From assembly GCF_014203275.1 (NCBI RefSeq), contig NZ_JACHIP010000006.1:310001-374000 (forward strand): 64,000 nt of DNA. Direction: 5' to 3'. The notes beneath the pieces were generated by a model that saw only the letters and a program-made list of their open reading frames with translations, searched no databases and was not told where the DNA came from. A program made the translations under genes and the position numbers. The DNA comes from Granulicella aggregans (lineage in GTDB: Bacteria; Acidobacteriota; Terriglobia; Terriglobales; Acidobacteriaceae). Each line of letters opens with the position of its first letter. Position 1 is the first letter of the stretch. This document shows, piece by piece, positions 1 through 10,020 of the stretch.

Positions 1-263
1 CAGATGCGGCCATCAGTGCGTTACTTCCCTGCCCCGGGCCATCGATAGGTCACAGGATGATCCACACGTATCTGTTTCTCCTCTAGATCGCAGTCGCAAT
101 CTTCCCGGGTTGGCGTTCCACCTTGTAACCAGGCGTCGACGCACACCGCCGTTCCGCCGCATCGGCGCGAACTCCCACCTCGTACGAGTCCAGGCATTGC
201 CTATTGTCAATTGCAGAACTATCATGCACGCCGGAACAGAGGTAGACGCGGCGTGCGGTGGTG

Positions 264-1448
264 CTATCGCCGCCGAAGTCCCATCATGCTGAGAAAGAAG
301 CTGGCGAAGCAGGTCTCCATACCGAAGACCATGCCTGTTGCCGAGGGCAGGGTGATGCGAAGCATCTGTTCCACACGGAGTGGCCCGTAGCCAGAATGCT
401 CCCAATAGGCGACGGACCATACGGCAGCGAGCAAGCTGACTATGAAAGTCAGACCGCCGACGATGAGGCCTGTCTCGAGTTTGATAAGACGGAACCAGCG
501 CGAGAATGATGGGTTGTTCGGAAGCAGGCCCGTGGTCACGGCAAAGACCTTCGCGCTTACCGCGAAGAAGACGGTGTGATATCCGAGTAGGAGGCAAGCG
601 GTTGCGTAGACGAGGGTGTTGACGTCGAAACGTACCTCTCCCACCATTCGCGCATGGGGCAGCAACCAGATGGTTCCTGCGAGTCCGAGAAACGTAAGCA
701 CCAAGCCGGGATAGAGAAAGAGCCAGCGCGGGCTATACATCATCAGGAAGCGGAGATGCCTCCAGCCGTCGGGCCACGTACGCAGATGAGGCGCGCGGCT
801 TCGGCCATCGGGCTTCAGCGTCGTCGGAACTTCAGCGATCGGTATGCCGAGCAGTGATGCCTTGACGACCATCTCGCTGGCAAACTCCATGCCTGTCGTG
901 TGGAGGTCCATCTGCTCAAAGGCGTCCTTTGAGAAGGCACGAATGCCGCAGTGGAAGTCACGTGCAGGCGAAGGAAAGAAGACCCTTCCAATGAGACTTA
1001 GGACTGGATTCCCAAGATACTTATGGAGGAAAGGCATGGCACCGGGCTCGATACCACCACGGAAGCGGTTCCCCATTACCAGGCCCGCTCCATTTTGCAA
1101 CTCAGCGAGAAAGCGCGGAGCGTGACTGAAGTTGTAACTGTCGTCCGCATCGATCATCAAAATGTAGGGAGTAGTGGCGGCTTTAATTCCCGCCATCAAG
1201 GCGGCACCATAGCCCCTTACGGGAACAGGAACGACGCGCGCGCCATTCTCGACGGCGATAGTCTGCGAGCCGTCCGTACTGCCGTTGTCGGCCACGATCA
1301 CCTCGCCGGGAATGCCGTTTTCACGAAGCGCAAGCAACGACTTCTGCACACAGATAGCGAGCGTCTCTGCTTCGTTCAGACATGGCATGACGATGGTGAG
1401 CACACCGCCGGTTGTGTTGTGGGATGAAGCTTCGGAGTTTGGGGTCAT
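264..1448 (-). CDS. Family 2 glycosyltransferase with C-terminal membrane helices (dolichol-phosphate-mannose-synthase-like)
   Basis: The 394-residue protein probably transfers a sugar from a nucleotide sugar to a polyprenyl phosphate at the inner membrane. The N-terminal 240 residues form a GT-A domain: an MPCLNEAET opening strand, DNGSTDGS for nucleotide binding and the metal-binding DADDSY motif. About four hydrophobic helices follow (from roughly residue 245), as in membrane-anchored relatives of DPM1/GtrB. Translation starts at an ATG preceded by GAAGAGG. It lies 47 bases downstream of a GT39-like membrane glycosyltransferase on the same strand. Known polyprenyl-phosphate-sugar systems pair such a donor-making enzyme with a GT-C enzyme, so the two probably act in sequence. 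The sugar and acceptor cannot be read from sequence. Confidence 0.85.
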   Translation of the reverse strand: MTPNSEASSHNTTGGVLTIVMPCLNEAETLAICVQKSLLALRENGIPGEVIVADNGSTDGSQTIAVENGARVVPVPVRGYGAALMAGIKAATTPYILMIDADDSYNFSHAPRFLAELQNGAGLVMGNRFRGGIEPGAMPFLHKYLGNPVLSLIGRVFFPSPARDFHCGIRAFSKDAFEQMDLHTTGMEFASEMVVKASLLGIPIAEVPTTLKPDGRSRAPHLRTWPDGWRHLRFLMMYSPRWLFLYPGLVLTFLGLAGTIWLLPHARMVGEVRFDVNTLVYATACLLLGYHTVFFAVSAKVFAVTTGLLPNNPSFSRWFRLIKLETGLIVGGLTFIVSLLAAVWSVAYWEHSGYGPLRVEQMLRITLPSATGMVFGMETCFASFFLSMMGLRRR

Positions 1449-1495
1449 TGCCTCTTCGCCTGGCAGAGTACCGAGAATGTTAGTACAGCCTGTGG

Positions 1496-3487
1496 CTAAA
1501 ACGGCTGCGCCTTTTGCGTTACAGGAAGGTTTAAAGCAACTGCGCTCATGGCGGTGGAAACGGGGTCGCTGAAGACCAGAATATCGCCGAAGGTCTCCAT
1601 GGTTTTAAATTGCTTCCGATATTGTTCTTCCTCCGGCTTGAGGGCACAGCTTAGGCAGACCACCGTGCAAGGGGCAACCCGGCCGTGGCGCTCGTAGGCG
1701 ATCGTCGAATTGTGAACGCCCACGTAGCTTATGGTTCGCAGGTGTCCATCGCGGTTGAGTAGCGCCATCAAGGGGTACTCGAAGTGATTCTCGTTGGCAT
1801 CGATGCCAATCGATTCGCAGGTCTTTCCGCTGGCGGCTTTGGCTGCCTGAATGAACGAGTCTGCCGAGTCCCAGTGATGGTCAAAAAAATAGGTTCGCTC
1901 CCGGGGAGAAGTAATCACGCTGTACTGGCGATCGATCAGTGGGCGGGAAGAGTTTTTGATAGACAGAGCGAGTCCGAGGAGCAATACACATGCCGCCACC
2001 GCAGATGTCCACCGAGGGGTGATGCGCACCAGAACGATGGCGGAGAATGCGGCTCCGAGGACGAAGACGGGAAGCTGGTATCTCGCGTTCCATGGCGACC
2101 ATCGCAGCAGGGTTGCGTAGAGCACGAAGCTGCCGGCAATGCCGAAGGCAAAGAGAAGTGTCTCCCTGCTGAACTCCTTGCGCTTCCAGAGACAAAGAAC
2201 TCCCGTTGCGATCAGCAGGATGAAGTGCAGTTGATTGCCAGCCTGGGTCTCGCTGAACGGCCTGAAGTCGATATTGAACGGGGGAAGGTAGCCCGCCTGT
2301 GAAAGAACCAGCTGCGAGGGGTCACTGGGGTCCACGCCAAGTGCATGGATAGCTGCGGAGAACGCTTTTGTCGTGAGGCCGTTGACTTTGCCGACCGGAA
2401 CCGCGAGGTTCAAGGCGACATTTCGGAGAACGTTTGCAGCCGAACGGGTAAGCGTGATGTGTCGATTGCCGTACATCCTGCCTTCGTCCGGGCCGGCTCC
2501 GTCGAAGTACGGTAGACCGAGGATTGATCCGCTGAACTCGTGGTTTCGAGCCCATAGAGGTCCGCTGACCATAACGCAGACCAACGCGAGAATCGGAAGA
2601 CGAAGCAGGAAGGTCTTCTGAGCCTTCGCGTTCCACATGAAGAAACAGAAGACTACGAGTGGAGGCAGGAAGGCATAGCCAGTGCCCTTGCAGAAGACCG
2701 AAAGCGAAAGTGCCGAGGCGATGGCGAGAGTCAGCGCCCAACCTTGCTGCTTTTTCCATTGCAGAAGTAGAAACACAGAGGTCGCAACCCAATAGGTGAG
2801 GGTGTAGTCGTTCTTCGTTCCTGAAGCACCGAGAATGCCCGTCTCGATCGTGCCGCTGATGACCGCAGCCAGGATTTGAGCTCTCCTGTCTCCTCCGAGT
2901 TCGCGCGCGATCAGCGAAACCGCCAGCATGCAGCCGACATAAGCAAACCATTGCACCATGTTGGCAAGCCGGTCCGATCCAAAGAGGAGTTGCAGGTGCA
3001 GGATCGCGTATTCGGAGAAGGGAGGCATCGACAACTGCTGATGGTCTATGGTGGGATACAACTGGACACCGCGATTGCTGATCCACTCCACCACACGGGG
3101 CATGTGGTACTCCATCGCGTCCCAGGTGTTCGGCGCACTGAGCAAAGCGGTCAGGCCAACTAGTCCGGCGATCAGGGTGAGCGAGGCCAGCATCCAGCGC
3201 TCGGATTTATCGAGATCATGCCAGAGATTCAAGGATACAAGAGGCGCAGACGGGTTTGCGCGCGGACCTCGGGAGAACAGGAATCCGGTTACCGCGAAGA
3301 CGACCCAGATCAGGGCAATCCACATCCTTGTCAGGGCATGGAAGACGCTAAGCGCCTCGGTTGAAAAGGCGATGAAGATGGAGATGGGAATGCTTGAGTA
3401 GACTAATGCCTGTCGAAGTCCTGAACCACGGCGCATAAAACCTAACGCGAGAAACACGCATGCAAGAACAACAAGGATAGCGGACAC
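1496..3487 (-). CDS. Multi-spanning GT39/ArnT-like glycosyltransferase family membrane protein
   Basis: This 663-residue protein has about 11 to 13 hydrophobic segments spread over residues 1-500, then a soluble C-terminal part. An early acidic/aromatic loop (SAPNTWDAMEYHMPRVVEW, near residue 115) fits the first periplasmic loop of GT-C enzymes (PMT/ArnT group), where an acidic residue is catalytic. The family uses polyprenyl-phosphate-linked sugars as donor on the outer face of the membrane. The start is GTG, preceded by GGAGGAAGT. It is the first gene of a two-gene operon with the downstream GT2 (264-1448), which could supply its donor. The acceptor is unknown. Assignment to GT-C is fairly sure; the exact family is less so. 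Confidence 0.7.
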   Translation of the reverse strand: MSAILVVLACVFLALGFMRRGSGLRQALVYSSIPISIFIAFSTEALSVFHALTRMWIALIWVVFAVTGFLFSRGPRANPSAPLVSLNLWHDLDKSERWMLASLTLIAGLVGLTALLSAPNTWDAMEYHMPRVVEWISNRGVQLYPTIDHQQLSMPPFSEYAILHLQLLFGSDRLANMVQWFAYVGCMLAVSLIARELGGDRRAQILAAVISGTIETGILGASGTKNDYTLTYWVATSVFLLLQWKKQQGWALTLAIASALSLSVFCKGTGYAFLPPLVVFCFFMWNAKAQKTFLLRLPILALVCVMVSGPLWARNHEFSGSILGLPYFDGAGPDEGRMYGNRHITLTRSAANVLRNVALNLAVPVGKVNGLTTKAFSAAIHALGVDPSDPSQLVLSQAGYLPPFNIDFRPFSETQAGNQLHFILLIATGVLCLWKRKEFSRETLLFAFGIAGSFVLYATLLRWSPWNARYQLPVFVLGAAFSAIVLVRITPRWTSAVAACVLLLGLALSIKNSSRPLIDRQYSVITSPRERTYFFDHHWDSADSFIQAAKAASGKTCESIGIDANENHFEYPLMALLNRDGHLRTISYVGVHNSTIAYERHGRVAPCTVVCLSCALKPEEEQYRKQFKTMETFGDILVFSDPVSTAMSAVALNLPVTQKAQPF

Positions 3488-3606
3488 ACTTCCTCCGGCG
3501 CTGCAAGCTTCAAAATGACAGTGATTAATGTACGGATGAGCATAGCATGGGCCTATTGGCGGAGGCTCTTCAGCTAGAGCTACCGGTATGATCTAGAATC
3601 ACTGGC

Positions 3607-5196
3607 ATGCAACCTCTGCATCTGGTCGTCGGCTCTGGGCCGACAGGCGTTTCCTGCGCGATGGCGCTCCTTGCCCGTGGGTGCCGGGTTGAGATGATCG
3701 ATGCCGGAGTTGATCTGGAGCAGGCAGCTGCGGAGAAGGTGAGCGGGCTTCAGGCCATAGCTCCAGTGTCCTGGACCGATGAAAAGACTTCCTTCCTGAG
3801 AGCGAAGATGGATGCTGGTGTCGATGGCATCCCGCTGAAGCTGGCCTATGGCTCGGACTACCCCTACCGGCTTTCGCATGGGGCGACTGCAGTCGAATGT
3901 CACGGCGCAGATAGTAAGCCATCCTGCGCGAAGGGCGGCCTGAGCAATGTCTGGGGATCGGCGGTGATGCCCTATCGCCAGGCTGATATGGACGACTGGC
4001 CAGCGGTCACTCGTGACTTATCGGAACACTATCGAGCGGTGACAAAGTTCATGCCGGTTGCAGCGTCTTATGACAATTTGGCGCAAGAGTTTCCAACATA
4101 TACAGACTATGAGCGGCCGATGCCTGCAAGTCCGCAGGCGGCGGCGCTGGCGACTGACTGGGGTAGACGGTCGGACAAGCTCAAGGCGGCCGGGGTCACC
4201 TTCGGGAGATCGCGGCTCGCGGTCAATACGACAGGCATCGAAAAGCCCGGACCTTGCGTGAAGTGCGGTCTGTGCATGTATGGGTGTCCCTATCGTCTTA
4301 TCTGGTCCAGCGCTGACGCGGTCGATCAGCTTCGGAACCACCCGGGATTTGCCTATCGTCCGGGTCTGACCGTGACTGCAGTAAGCGAGACTGCCAGCGA
4401 GGTTCAGGTAAAGGCGCAGACGGAGGCCGGCGAGTGCGTATCGATCTCTGGGGCGCGGGTGTATCTTGCCGCCGGGGTGATGGCGACGACGGCGATCCTG
4501 CTGCGCTCGCTCGACCGATACGACCAGCCGGTGCAGATGAAGGACTCTCAGTATTTCCTTTTACCCATGCTGAGAAAGCGCGGGATCAGCCGATTCAATC
4601 GGAAGGATCTGCACACGTTGGCCCAGCTGTTTGTCGAGATCATGGACATCGGGGTCAGTCCCTATACGATCCATCTACAGGGCTACACCTACAACGAACT
4701 CTTCGAGCAGCCCGTCGCCAAGATGCTAGGCCCGCTTAGGGCGGTATTTCCCAGTGACGCGTTTTTCTCGCGTCTCTTCCTCTTCCAGGGATATCTGCAT
4801 TCCCGACACTCCCAGACCGTCAGCCTGGCACTGCAAAAGTCAGCCGATGGCGAAACGCTGCGCGTGACCGGGGAGGACTCTCCGGAGGTGAAGGCGATCC
4901 TGCGGAAGGTTGTCCGCAAACTTGTGGGCCTGCATGGTCCGCTTGGCGCGGTACCCCTGGCGCCGCTGATGCGACCGGGATTTCCGGGACGCGGATTCCA
5001 CAGTGGTGGCGTATTTCCGATGAGCGACAATCCCTCGCAGAACGAGAGCGATATCTACGGGCGTCCGGCGGGTCTCCGCCGCATCCATGCAGTGGACTCG
5101 ACGGTGATGTCGAGTATTGCCGCGACCACGGTCACTTTTACTGCCATGGCAAACGCACATCGCATTGGAACCCTGGCACCGGGACTGGAGAACTAA
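3607..5196 (+). CDS. GMC-like FAD-dependent oxidoreductase with a four-cysteine ferredoxin-type motif
   Basis: A Rossmann FAD-binding motif is at the extreme N terminus (VVGSGPTGVSCAMA, residues 8-21). The C terminus has the GMC_oxred_C-like stretch HAVDSTVMSSIAATT, where family members carry catalytic residues. In the middle (residues 217-227) is C-x2-C-x2-C-x3-C followed by Pro, the spacing used to hold a 4Fe-4S cluster. Members of this group oxidise alcohol or sugar hydroxyls; the Cys cluster could pass electrons onward, although similar Cys motifs in this family are not always shown to bind iron. The gene starts at ATG and is followed after two bases by an epimerase-like gene, so the two probably act on the same (perhaps surface-sugar) substrate. 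The substrate is unknown. A TATGAT -10-like box lies at 3587-3592. Confidence 0.75.
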   Translation: MQPLHLVVGSGPTGVSCAMALLARGCRVEMIDAGVDLEQAAAEKVSGLQAIAPVSWTDEKTSFLRAKMDAGVDGIPLKLAYGSDYPYRLSHGATAVECHGADSKPSCAKGGLSNVWGSAVMPYRQADMDDWPAVTRDLSEHYRAVTKFMPVAASYDNLAQEFPTYTDYERPMPASPQAAALATDWGRRSDKLKAAGVTFGRSRLAVNTTGIEKPGPCVKCGLCMYGCPYRLIWSSADAVDQLRNHPGFAYRPGLTVTAVSETASEVQVKAQTEAGECVSISGARVYLAAGVMATTAILLRSLDRYDQPVQMKDSQYFLLPMLRKRGISRFNRKDLHTLAQLFVEIMDIGVSPYTIHLQGYTYNELFEQPVAKMLGPLRAVFPSDAFFSRLFLFQGYLHSRHSQTVSLALQKSADGETLRVTGEDSPEVKAILRKVVRKLVGLHGPLGAVPLAPLMRPGFPGRGFHSGGVFPMSDNPSQNESDIYGRPAGLRRIHAVDSTVMSSIAATTVTFTAMANAHRIGTLAPGLEN

Positions 5197-5198
5197 GC

Positions 5199-6050
5199 AT
5201 GGCCTGTGCGGTTACGGGAGCGTCGGGATATGTAGGCTCGCGGCTCGCTTCGGCGATCCAACGTGACATGGAAGTCATTCCTCTCTCGCGCCGGGATGCC
5301 GCCGGCTCAATTCACTGGGAGATGGAGCATCCCATAGACATCTCCGGGGAACTGCGCAGTCGCGGCGTCAAATTCTTGGTGCATGTCGCGTGGGATTTTT
5401 CCCATCCGAACCCCAAAGAGAATGACCACGTCAACGTGGAGGGATCCCGCCAGCTCTTCGACTGTGCGGACCGGGCGGGGATCGAACGGATCATCTTCGT
5501 CTCATCGATCAGCGCGTTTGCCGGTGCCCGGTCGGCTTACGGTCGAAGTAAGCTGCGCGTGGAGCAGATGGTGCTGGAGAGGCCGGGTGGGGTCGTCATT
5601 CGGCCAGGTCTGGTATGGGGAGCGGGTCCCGGCGGCATGTTTGGCGCTCTCACGAAACAAGTTGATTCGGGGTCGGTCATCCCAATGATCGGGTCCGGCA
5701 GATATCCGCAGTATCTGGTGCATGAGGAAGACCTGGGCGACGCGATCAGAAGATCGGTCGCGGGGCAGCTACATGCAGGCGCGCCTATAACGGTGGCGCA
5801 CGAGGTGCCGTGGCAGCTCCGGGATTTGATCAAAGACATTGCAAGAAAACAGGGAAAGCAAGTCACGCTGTTGCCCGTTCCGTGGCCAGCGGTGTATGCC
5901 GGCTTGAAGACTGCGGAGTTGCTTGGCGCAAAGCTAAACTTTCGCAGTGATAGCGTGCTCAGTCTCGTCTTCCAGGACTCCTCGCCGGATTTCACACTGG
6001 CGAACCAGTTCGGACTGGCAAGACGGAGCTATCCTGGCACCCCCGCCTAG
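5199..6050 (+). CDS. NAD-dependent epimerase/dehydratase family protein (extended SDR)
   Basis: The 283-residue protein begins directly with the nucleotide-binding motif of extended short-chain dehydrogenases (VTGASGYVGSRLA, residues 5-17). A Ser region (FVSSISAFAG) and a tyrosine-lysine pair (YGRSK) give the usual Ser/Tyr/Lys catalytic set near residues 100-120, followed by VVIRPGLVWG, typical of sugar epimerases and reductases. It starts two bases after the flavoprotein gene, so it is co-transcribed and probably coupled. Because its partner oxidises alcohols, a sugar-modifying or sugar-reducing role is plausible. The sequence is shorter than UDP-galactose epimerases (about 330), so a specific substrate is not assigned. 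Confidence 0.8.
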   Translation: MACAVTGASGYVGSRLASAIQRDMEVIPLSRRDAAGSIHWEMEHPIDISGELRSRGVKFLVHVAWDFSHPNPKENDHVNVEGSRQLFDCADRAGIERIIFVSSISAFAGARSAYGRSKLRVEQMVLERPGGVVIRPGLVWGAGPGGMFGALTKQVDSGSVIPMIGSGRYPQYLVHEEDLGDAIRRSVAGQLHAGAPITVAHEVPWQLRDLIKDIARKQGKQVTLLPVPWPAVYAGLKTAELLGAKLNFRSDSVLSLVFQDSSPDFTLANQFGLARRSYPGTPA

Positions 6051-6165
6051 CTCCGCGGTGAAACGAAGCTTTCATTGACGTACGATGCGCTGCGCATATA
6101 GGCTGTCGCCGTTCGGTATCATGAAGGCAGTTGCAGCTAGGGCGTGGCCCTGAATTGAGAAGAAT

Positions 6166-7662
6166 TTGACGAGTAAGAAAGCCTCACCCGAGGCCGTAGA
6201 AGAGACGGTGCAGTCGCGACGCGGTCGCGGGAAGACCGTCCGTCGCAGTCTAGTCGAAGCCAGTGAAGCGCAGGACGCGGCGCTCCTTGCCCGCGAGCTG
6301 CGAACCTCGCAGACTCAGCAGGAGCTTGCTGTGCTGGTCGTGGTCGAATTCACGGGCGAACTCCGCAAGCGCAAGCAGATCACAACGGCCGCTCGACTTG
6401 CGCGGACCGCTGCAGCGGTAGTTGCCGGAGATGAAGAGCTATCAGAACCCGAAGGGTCGACGGTCGATCTCGACGCCAGCCGCTCGGAGTTTGAGGAGCT
6501 GGCGCGCTCCGCCGGGGCGACGATCGCCGCTACAATCGTGCAGCGCCGCCAGAAGCCCGATCCCTCCAGCCTGGTTGGCCAGGGCAAGCTCGACGAGATT
6601 GTTGAGGTCGTGACCTCGACCAACGCCTCGCTGGTTCTCTTCGACCACGACTTGTCGCCATCACAGCTTCGCAACATCGAAGCGCGACTGCCGTGCCACG
6701 TCATCGACCGCTCGCAGCTTATCCTCGACATCTTCGCCCGGCACGCCAAGACCAGCGAGGGTCAGCTGCAGGTTGAGCTTGCCCAGCTCGAGTACCAGCT
6801 ACCTCGCTTGGCCGGACGCGGCCGCGCCATGTCGCAGCTTGGCGGCGGCATCGGTACCCGCGGCCCGGGTGAGACGCAGCTCGAGACAGACCGCCGAAAG
6901 ATCAACCTGCGCCTCGACCACATCAAGAGCCAGCTCGAAGCAGTACGCCGAATTCGCCACCAGCAACGGCAGCGCCGCGAATCGGTTCCCGTTCCGGTAG
7001 TCGCCCTGGTTGGCTATACCAACGCCGGCAAGAGCACGTTGTTCAACGCGCTTACCGAGGCTGGCGTGCTGGAATCGTCGCGCATGTTCGCCACGCTCGA
7101 CCCCAAGCTGCGACAGCTTCAGCTCCCTTCGCGCCGCAAGATTCTGCTCTCGGACACGGTCGGGTTCATCCGCAACCTGCCGCACACGCTGGTCACAAGC
7201 TTCCGGGCGACACTTGAAGAGGTAGAGCGCGCCGAGATTCTTCTTCACGTCCAGGACGCCTCGAGCCCCATGCGCGACGAGCAGAAGTTACAGGTGGAGA
7301 AAGTCCTCGTCGATCTGGGAGTTTCAACCAAACCAGTAATTCAGGTGTTGAACAAGGTCGATCTGGTTGCACCGCAGGAGCTCTCCCATCTGTCGAACGA
7401 TCGCGACTCAGTTCTTGTCTCTTCGTTGCGTAAGACCGGCCTGGACGAACTGCTAACTGCGATTGATGCTGCGCTCGTCGTCGACCCACTGGTCGAATCA
7501 ACCTTCCGCCTGCCCCAGTCCGAAGGAGCAATCATCGCCTCGCTCGAGGGCGGAGCCATCATCGAGGAAAAGCGCTTCGAGGGGAATCTGGTCTACCTGC
7601 GAGCCCGCGGACCGGCATCGCTGCTTGGCCGGTATCGGCGCTTTCGTGACCGCTCCGCCTGA
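6166..7662 (+). CDS. hflX: Ribosome-associated GTPase HflX
   Basis: HflX binds the 50S subunit and splits stalled or stress-inactivated 70S ribosomes. The 498-residue protein has the N-terminal glycine-rich domain (VGQGKLDEI near residue 140, GGGIGTRGPGETQLE near 227-240) and a basic coiled linker. The G domain carries P-loop GYTNAGKST at residues 283-291, DTVGFIRNLP for G3 and NKVD for G4. An extra 100-residue N-terminal stretch, rich in charged residues, makes it longer than E. coli HflX (about 430). The proposed start is TTG; an in-frame alternative further in would remove part of that extension. It is convergent with the GGDEF-EAL gene, leaving only 18 bases between stops and no visible terminator. 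Confidence 0.95.
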   Translation: MTSKKASPEAVEETVQSRRGRGKTVRRSLVEASEAQDAALLARELRTSQTQQELAVLVVVEFTGELRKRKQITTAARLARTAAAVVAGDEELSEPEGSTVDLDASRSEFEELARSAGATIAATIVQRRQKPDPSSLVGQGKLDEIVEVVTSTNASLVLFDHDLSPSQLRNIEARLPCHVIDRSQLILDIFARHAKTSEGQLQVELAQLEYQLPRLAGRGRAMSQLGGGIGTRGPGETQLETDRRKINLRLDHIKSQLEAVRRIRHQQRQRRESVPVPVVALVGYTNAGKSTLFNALTEAGVLESSRMFATLDPKLRQLQLPSRRKILLSDTVGFIRNLPHTLVTSFRATLEEVERAEILLHVQDASSPMRDEQKLQVEKVLVDLGVSTKPVIQVLNKVDLVAPQELSHLSNDRDSVLVSSLRKTGLDELLTAIDAALVVDPLVESTFRLPQSEGAIIASLEGGAIIEEKRFEGNLVYLRARGPASLLGRYRRFRDRSA

Positions 7663-7680
7663 ACTGAGGCTCACTGCCTG

Positions 7681-10020
7681 TCAAGACGCCGCGCTTATCT
7701 CCGATCCCAGGTAGCTGTCTTCGGGTGAGGATGGCGATGAACGCATTGTCACAATCTTCCTTTGGGACTGGAGCAGCGTTGTGGCCGCTTCCGGCGAGAG
7801 TGGCCTAGATAGGAGATAGCCCTGGGCGAGTTCGCAACCGAATTGGCGGAGGCACTCCATCTCCTCTGGCCGCTCAATTCCCTCTGCCACCGTATGCTTC
7901 TTTAGACCGCGAGCGAGCGAGACGAGGGTGCGAACAACATCCGCACGGCTCGGGTCTTCATCGAGATGACGCACGAAGCTCTGGTCGATCTTCACCACGT
8001 CGAAGGGATAGTTGAGCAGGTAGCTCAGCGACGAGTATCCCGTTCCAAAGTCATCCAGGCAGATCTGCATGCCAAGCTTCCGTGCCTCCGCAAGCACCTC
8101 TTCCACATGCGAGTAGCCACTGATCAGGACGGACTCGGTGATCTCCAGCTTCAGGAATTTTGCCTCCAGCCCGGTCTCGAAGAGGGTGTGTACGATCTGT
8201 TCAAGAATCTTTGGGCTGGCGAACTGGTGCGCCGAAACGTTTACATTCATCGTCCAGTTTGCTCCGAACCGCTGATTCCACTCGCGGCACTGCCTGCAGG
8301 CCTTGAACATGATCTGATTTCCGAGATCGATGATCATCCCGGTGTCTTCGGCGACCGGGATAAAGTCCGCCGGGGAGACAAATCCTCGCTCCGGATGATG
8401 CCACCGAGCGAGAGCTTCGAAGCCTTCAATCTCTCCCGTCTCCACCGAAAAGATTGGCTGATAGTGAACGCCGATCTGGTCCTCCGCGAGGGCCCTGCGA
8501 AGGTCCGTCTCGATCCCAAGCCGAAACTGCGGCCCCCGCAGCATCTCCGGTTCGAAGACCTGGGCCCGATCCTTGCCGGACTTTTTGGCGTGGTGCATGG
8601 CGAAGTGCGCTTCCTGCAGCATGGCCGAGGCATTGGTGTCGGGCGTGCTCATCGCGAACCCGATACTGGCTGAGAGGTATAGGAGTCGCCCCTCAAGATG
8701 GAGCGGGCTTCGCATCAATGCGAGAATTCTCTCCGCGAAGGCCTCCGCCTCCTTCGCGCTTGTCGCGCTCAGCAGAATAACAAACTCATCTCCGCCGTAA
8801 CGAGCAACGAGATCCTGCTTGCGGATACTGGCCGAGAGGAGATCAGCAACCCGTTGCAGCAGAAGATCGCCGAAGATATGACCCAGGCAGTCGTTCAGGG
8901 TCTTGAATCGGTCCAGTCCGACGAAGAGGACCGCTGTCATTCCAGACGCCGTCGAAGGCCGTGACAGCCGCTGAGTGATCTCTGTGTCCAGCAACGTACG
9001 GTTCGCCACGGAGGTAAGCGGATCGCGCAGTACGGAGCGCTTCAACTGCGAATGAACAGACTGAAGTTGCCACTCCCTGGCGCTGGTTCGAGCCGCGAAC
9101 AGGAGAAACGCCACTGCCAGTGCGATGGCGCCGGGTATCGGGCGATGGTAGGCAAGGATAGCCGCACCTGCCATGGACATAACGGCGAGCCCAAGCGCAG
9201 TCGCTCCCTGGATGTAGCCCGCCTGCGCTAGCCGCGCCGCCCAGAACGTCTCATCTTCCACCCTCCCCGAAAGGTCCGTGCAAAGAGAGATCACAGAGAA
9301 GAACGTGAATGGAAGGCTCCAGCAAAGTTCGGCTACCGAACCGATCGCAAAGCCATGGGTCGTCAGAAAATAGTAGAGAACGCACAAGACGAGATAAACC
9401 ATCATGTAGATGGTGAGATTGCGGAAGAACGCACGGTCGCGCCCAGGCTCCGCGATGCAATATCGAAGGATCAGGACGAGTAACAGCGCAATGCCTTGAA
9501 CGTCGTCCGAGTTCGCCTGCGAGATGATTCCCGGTGCCGGAAAGAAAAGGGCGAAGAGAATGCAGAAGAAGACGAAGGCCTGCGCTGCGTCGAGCCATCC
9601 TGCCGGATCTCTTCGCGAGGACCGGGGCGTATAGGAGGTTACAAGCAAGATAGGGAACGCATAGATCAGCCATAGCAGGTCGCTGAAGGTCGACTCGGTA
9701 ACTCCAGGCTGCCGCGCCGCAAATGCGAAATAGATCTCGGCGCCTGCCCAGATGAAGAAGGCGATACCTAGTTCAAGCCACAGATGGCGGCTCTGCCGGT
9801 CTTGGCGCACCTTGTAGAAACAGACCGCGGTACTCATCGAGGCTGCGAGGAACTCCGTCAAGTCCGACGGGAAGGCCGGATGCGGCGCGAAGATATGGAT
9901 TCCGAGTTGGACTGCCTGAACCGCGAGCGCCGCGAAGAGCAGAACTCGCGCGGAGCGGCCGGTCGGCAGGCGCAGAACGGGGGTCGCTATCGCTGAAAGC
10001 TCGGCTGCCTCTGGTTCCAT
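7681..10020 (-). CDS. Membrane-bound diguanylate cyclase/phosphodiesterase (GGDEF-EAL)
   Basis: This protein makes and/or degrades the second messenger c-di-GMP. About nine hydrophobic helices fill the first 300 residues as a membrane sensor domain. The cyclase domain follows with an intact YGGDEF at about residue 408-413, then a phosphodiesterase domain with EALARW at about 535, ITESVL, LDDFGTGYSSL, KIDQSFV and VAEGIE. All main catalytic signatures of both domains are intact, so either activity is possible. The ATG at 10020 is preferred over an in-frame TTG at 10128, which would add 36 residues (polar, lacking a helix). It is divergent from the alkyltransferase-like gene. Given the exopolysaccharide locus elsewhere in the window, control of a sessile state is a reasonable guess. 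Confidence 0.93.
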   Translation of the reverse strand: MEPEAAELSAIATPVLRLPTGRSARVLLFAALAVQAVQLGIHIFAPHPAFPSDLTEFLAASMSTAVCFYKVRQDRQSRHLWLELGIAFFIWAGAEIYFAFAARQPGVTESTFSDLLWLIYAFPILLVTSYTPRSSRRDPAGWLDAAQAFVFFCILFALFFPAPGIISQANSDDVQGIALLLVLILRYCIAEPGRDRAFFRNLTIYMMVYLVLCVLYYFLTTHGFAIGSVAELCWSLPFTFFSVISLCTDLSGRVEDETFWAARLAQAGYIQGATALGLAVMSMAGAAILAYHRPIPGAIALAVAFLLFAARTSAREWQLQSVHSQLKRSVLRDPLTSVANRTLLDTEITQRLSRPSTASGMTAVLFVGLDRFKTLNDCLGHIFGDLLLQRVADLLSASIRKQDLVARYGGDEFVILLSATSAKEAEAFAERILALMRSPLHLEGRLLYLSASIGFAMSTPDTNASAMLQEAHFAMHHAKKSGKDRAQVFEPEMLRGPQFRLGIETDLRRALAEDQIGVHYQPIFSVETGEIEGFEALARWHHPERGFVSPADFIPVAEDTGMIIDLGNQIMFKACRQCREWNQRFGANWTMNVNVSAHQFASPKILEQIVHTLFETGLEAKFLKLEITESVLISGYSHVEEVLAEARKLGMQICLDDFGTGYSSLSYLLNYPFDVVKIDQSFVRHLDEDPSRADVVRTLVSLARGLKKHTVAEGIERPEEMECLRQFGCELAQGYLLSRPLSPEAATTLLQSQRKIVTMRSSPSSPEDSYLGSEISAAS

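Noticed and set aside
1..263. Possible gene at the left edge
   Set aside because: Downstream of the GT2 stop only short or shadow frames are seen; an ATG at 12-14 on the minus strand would leave too few codons to judge.
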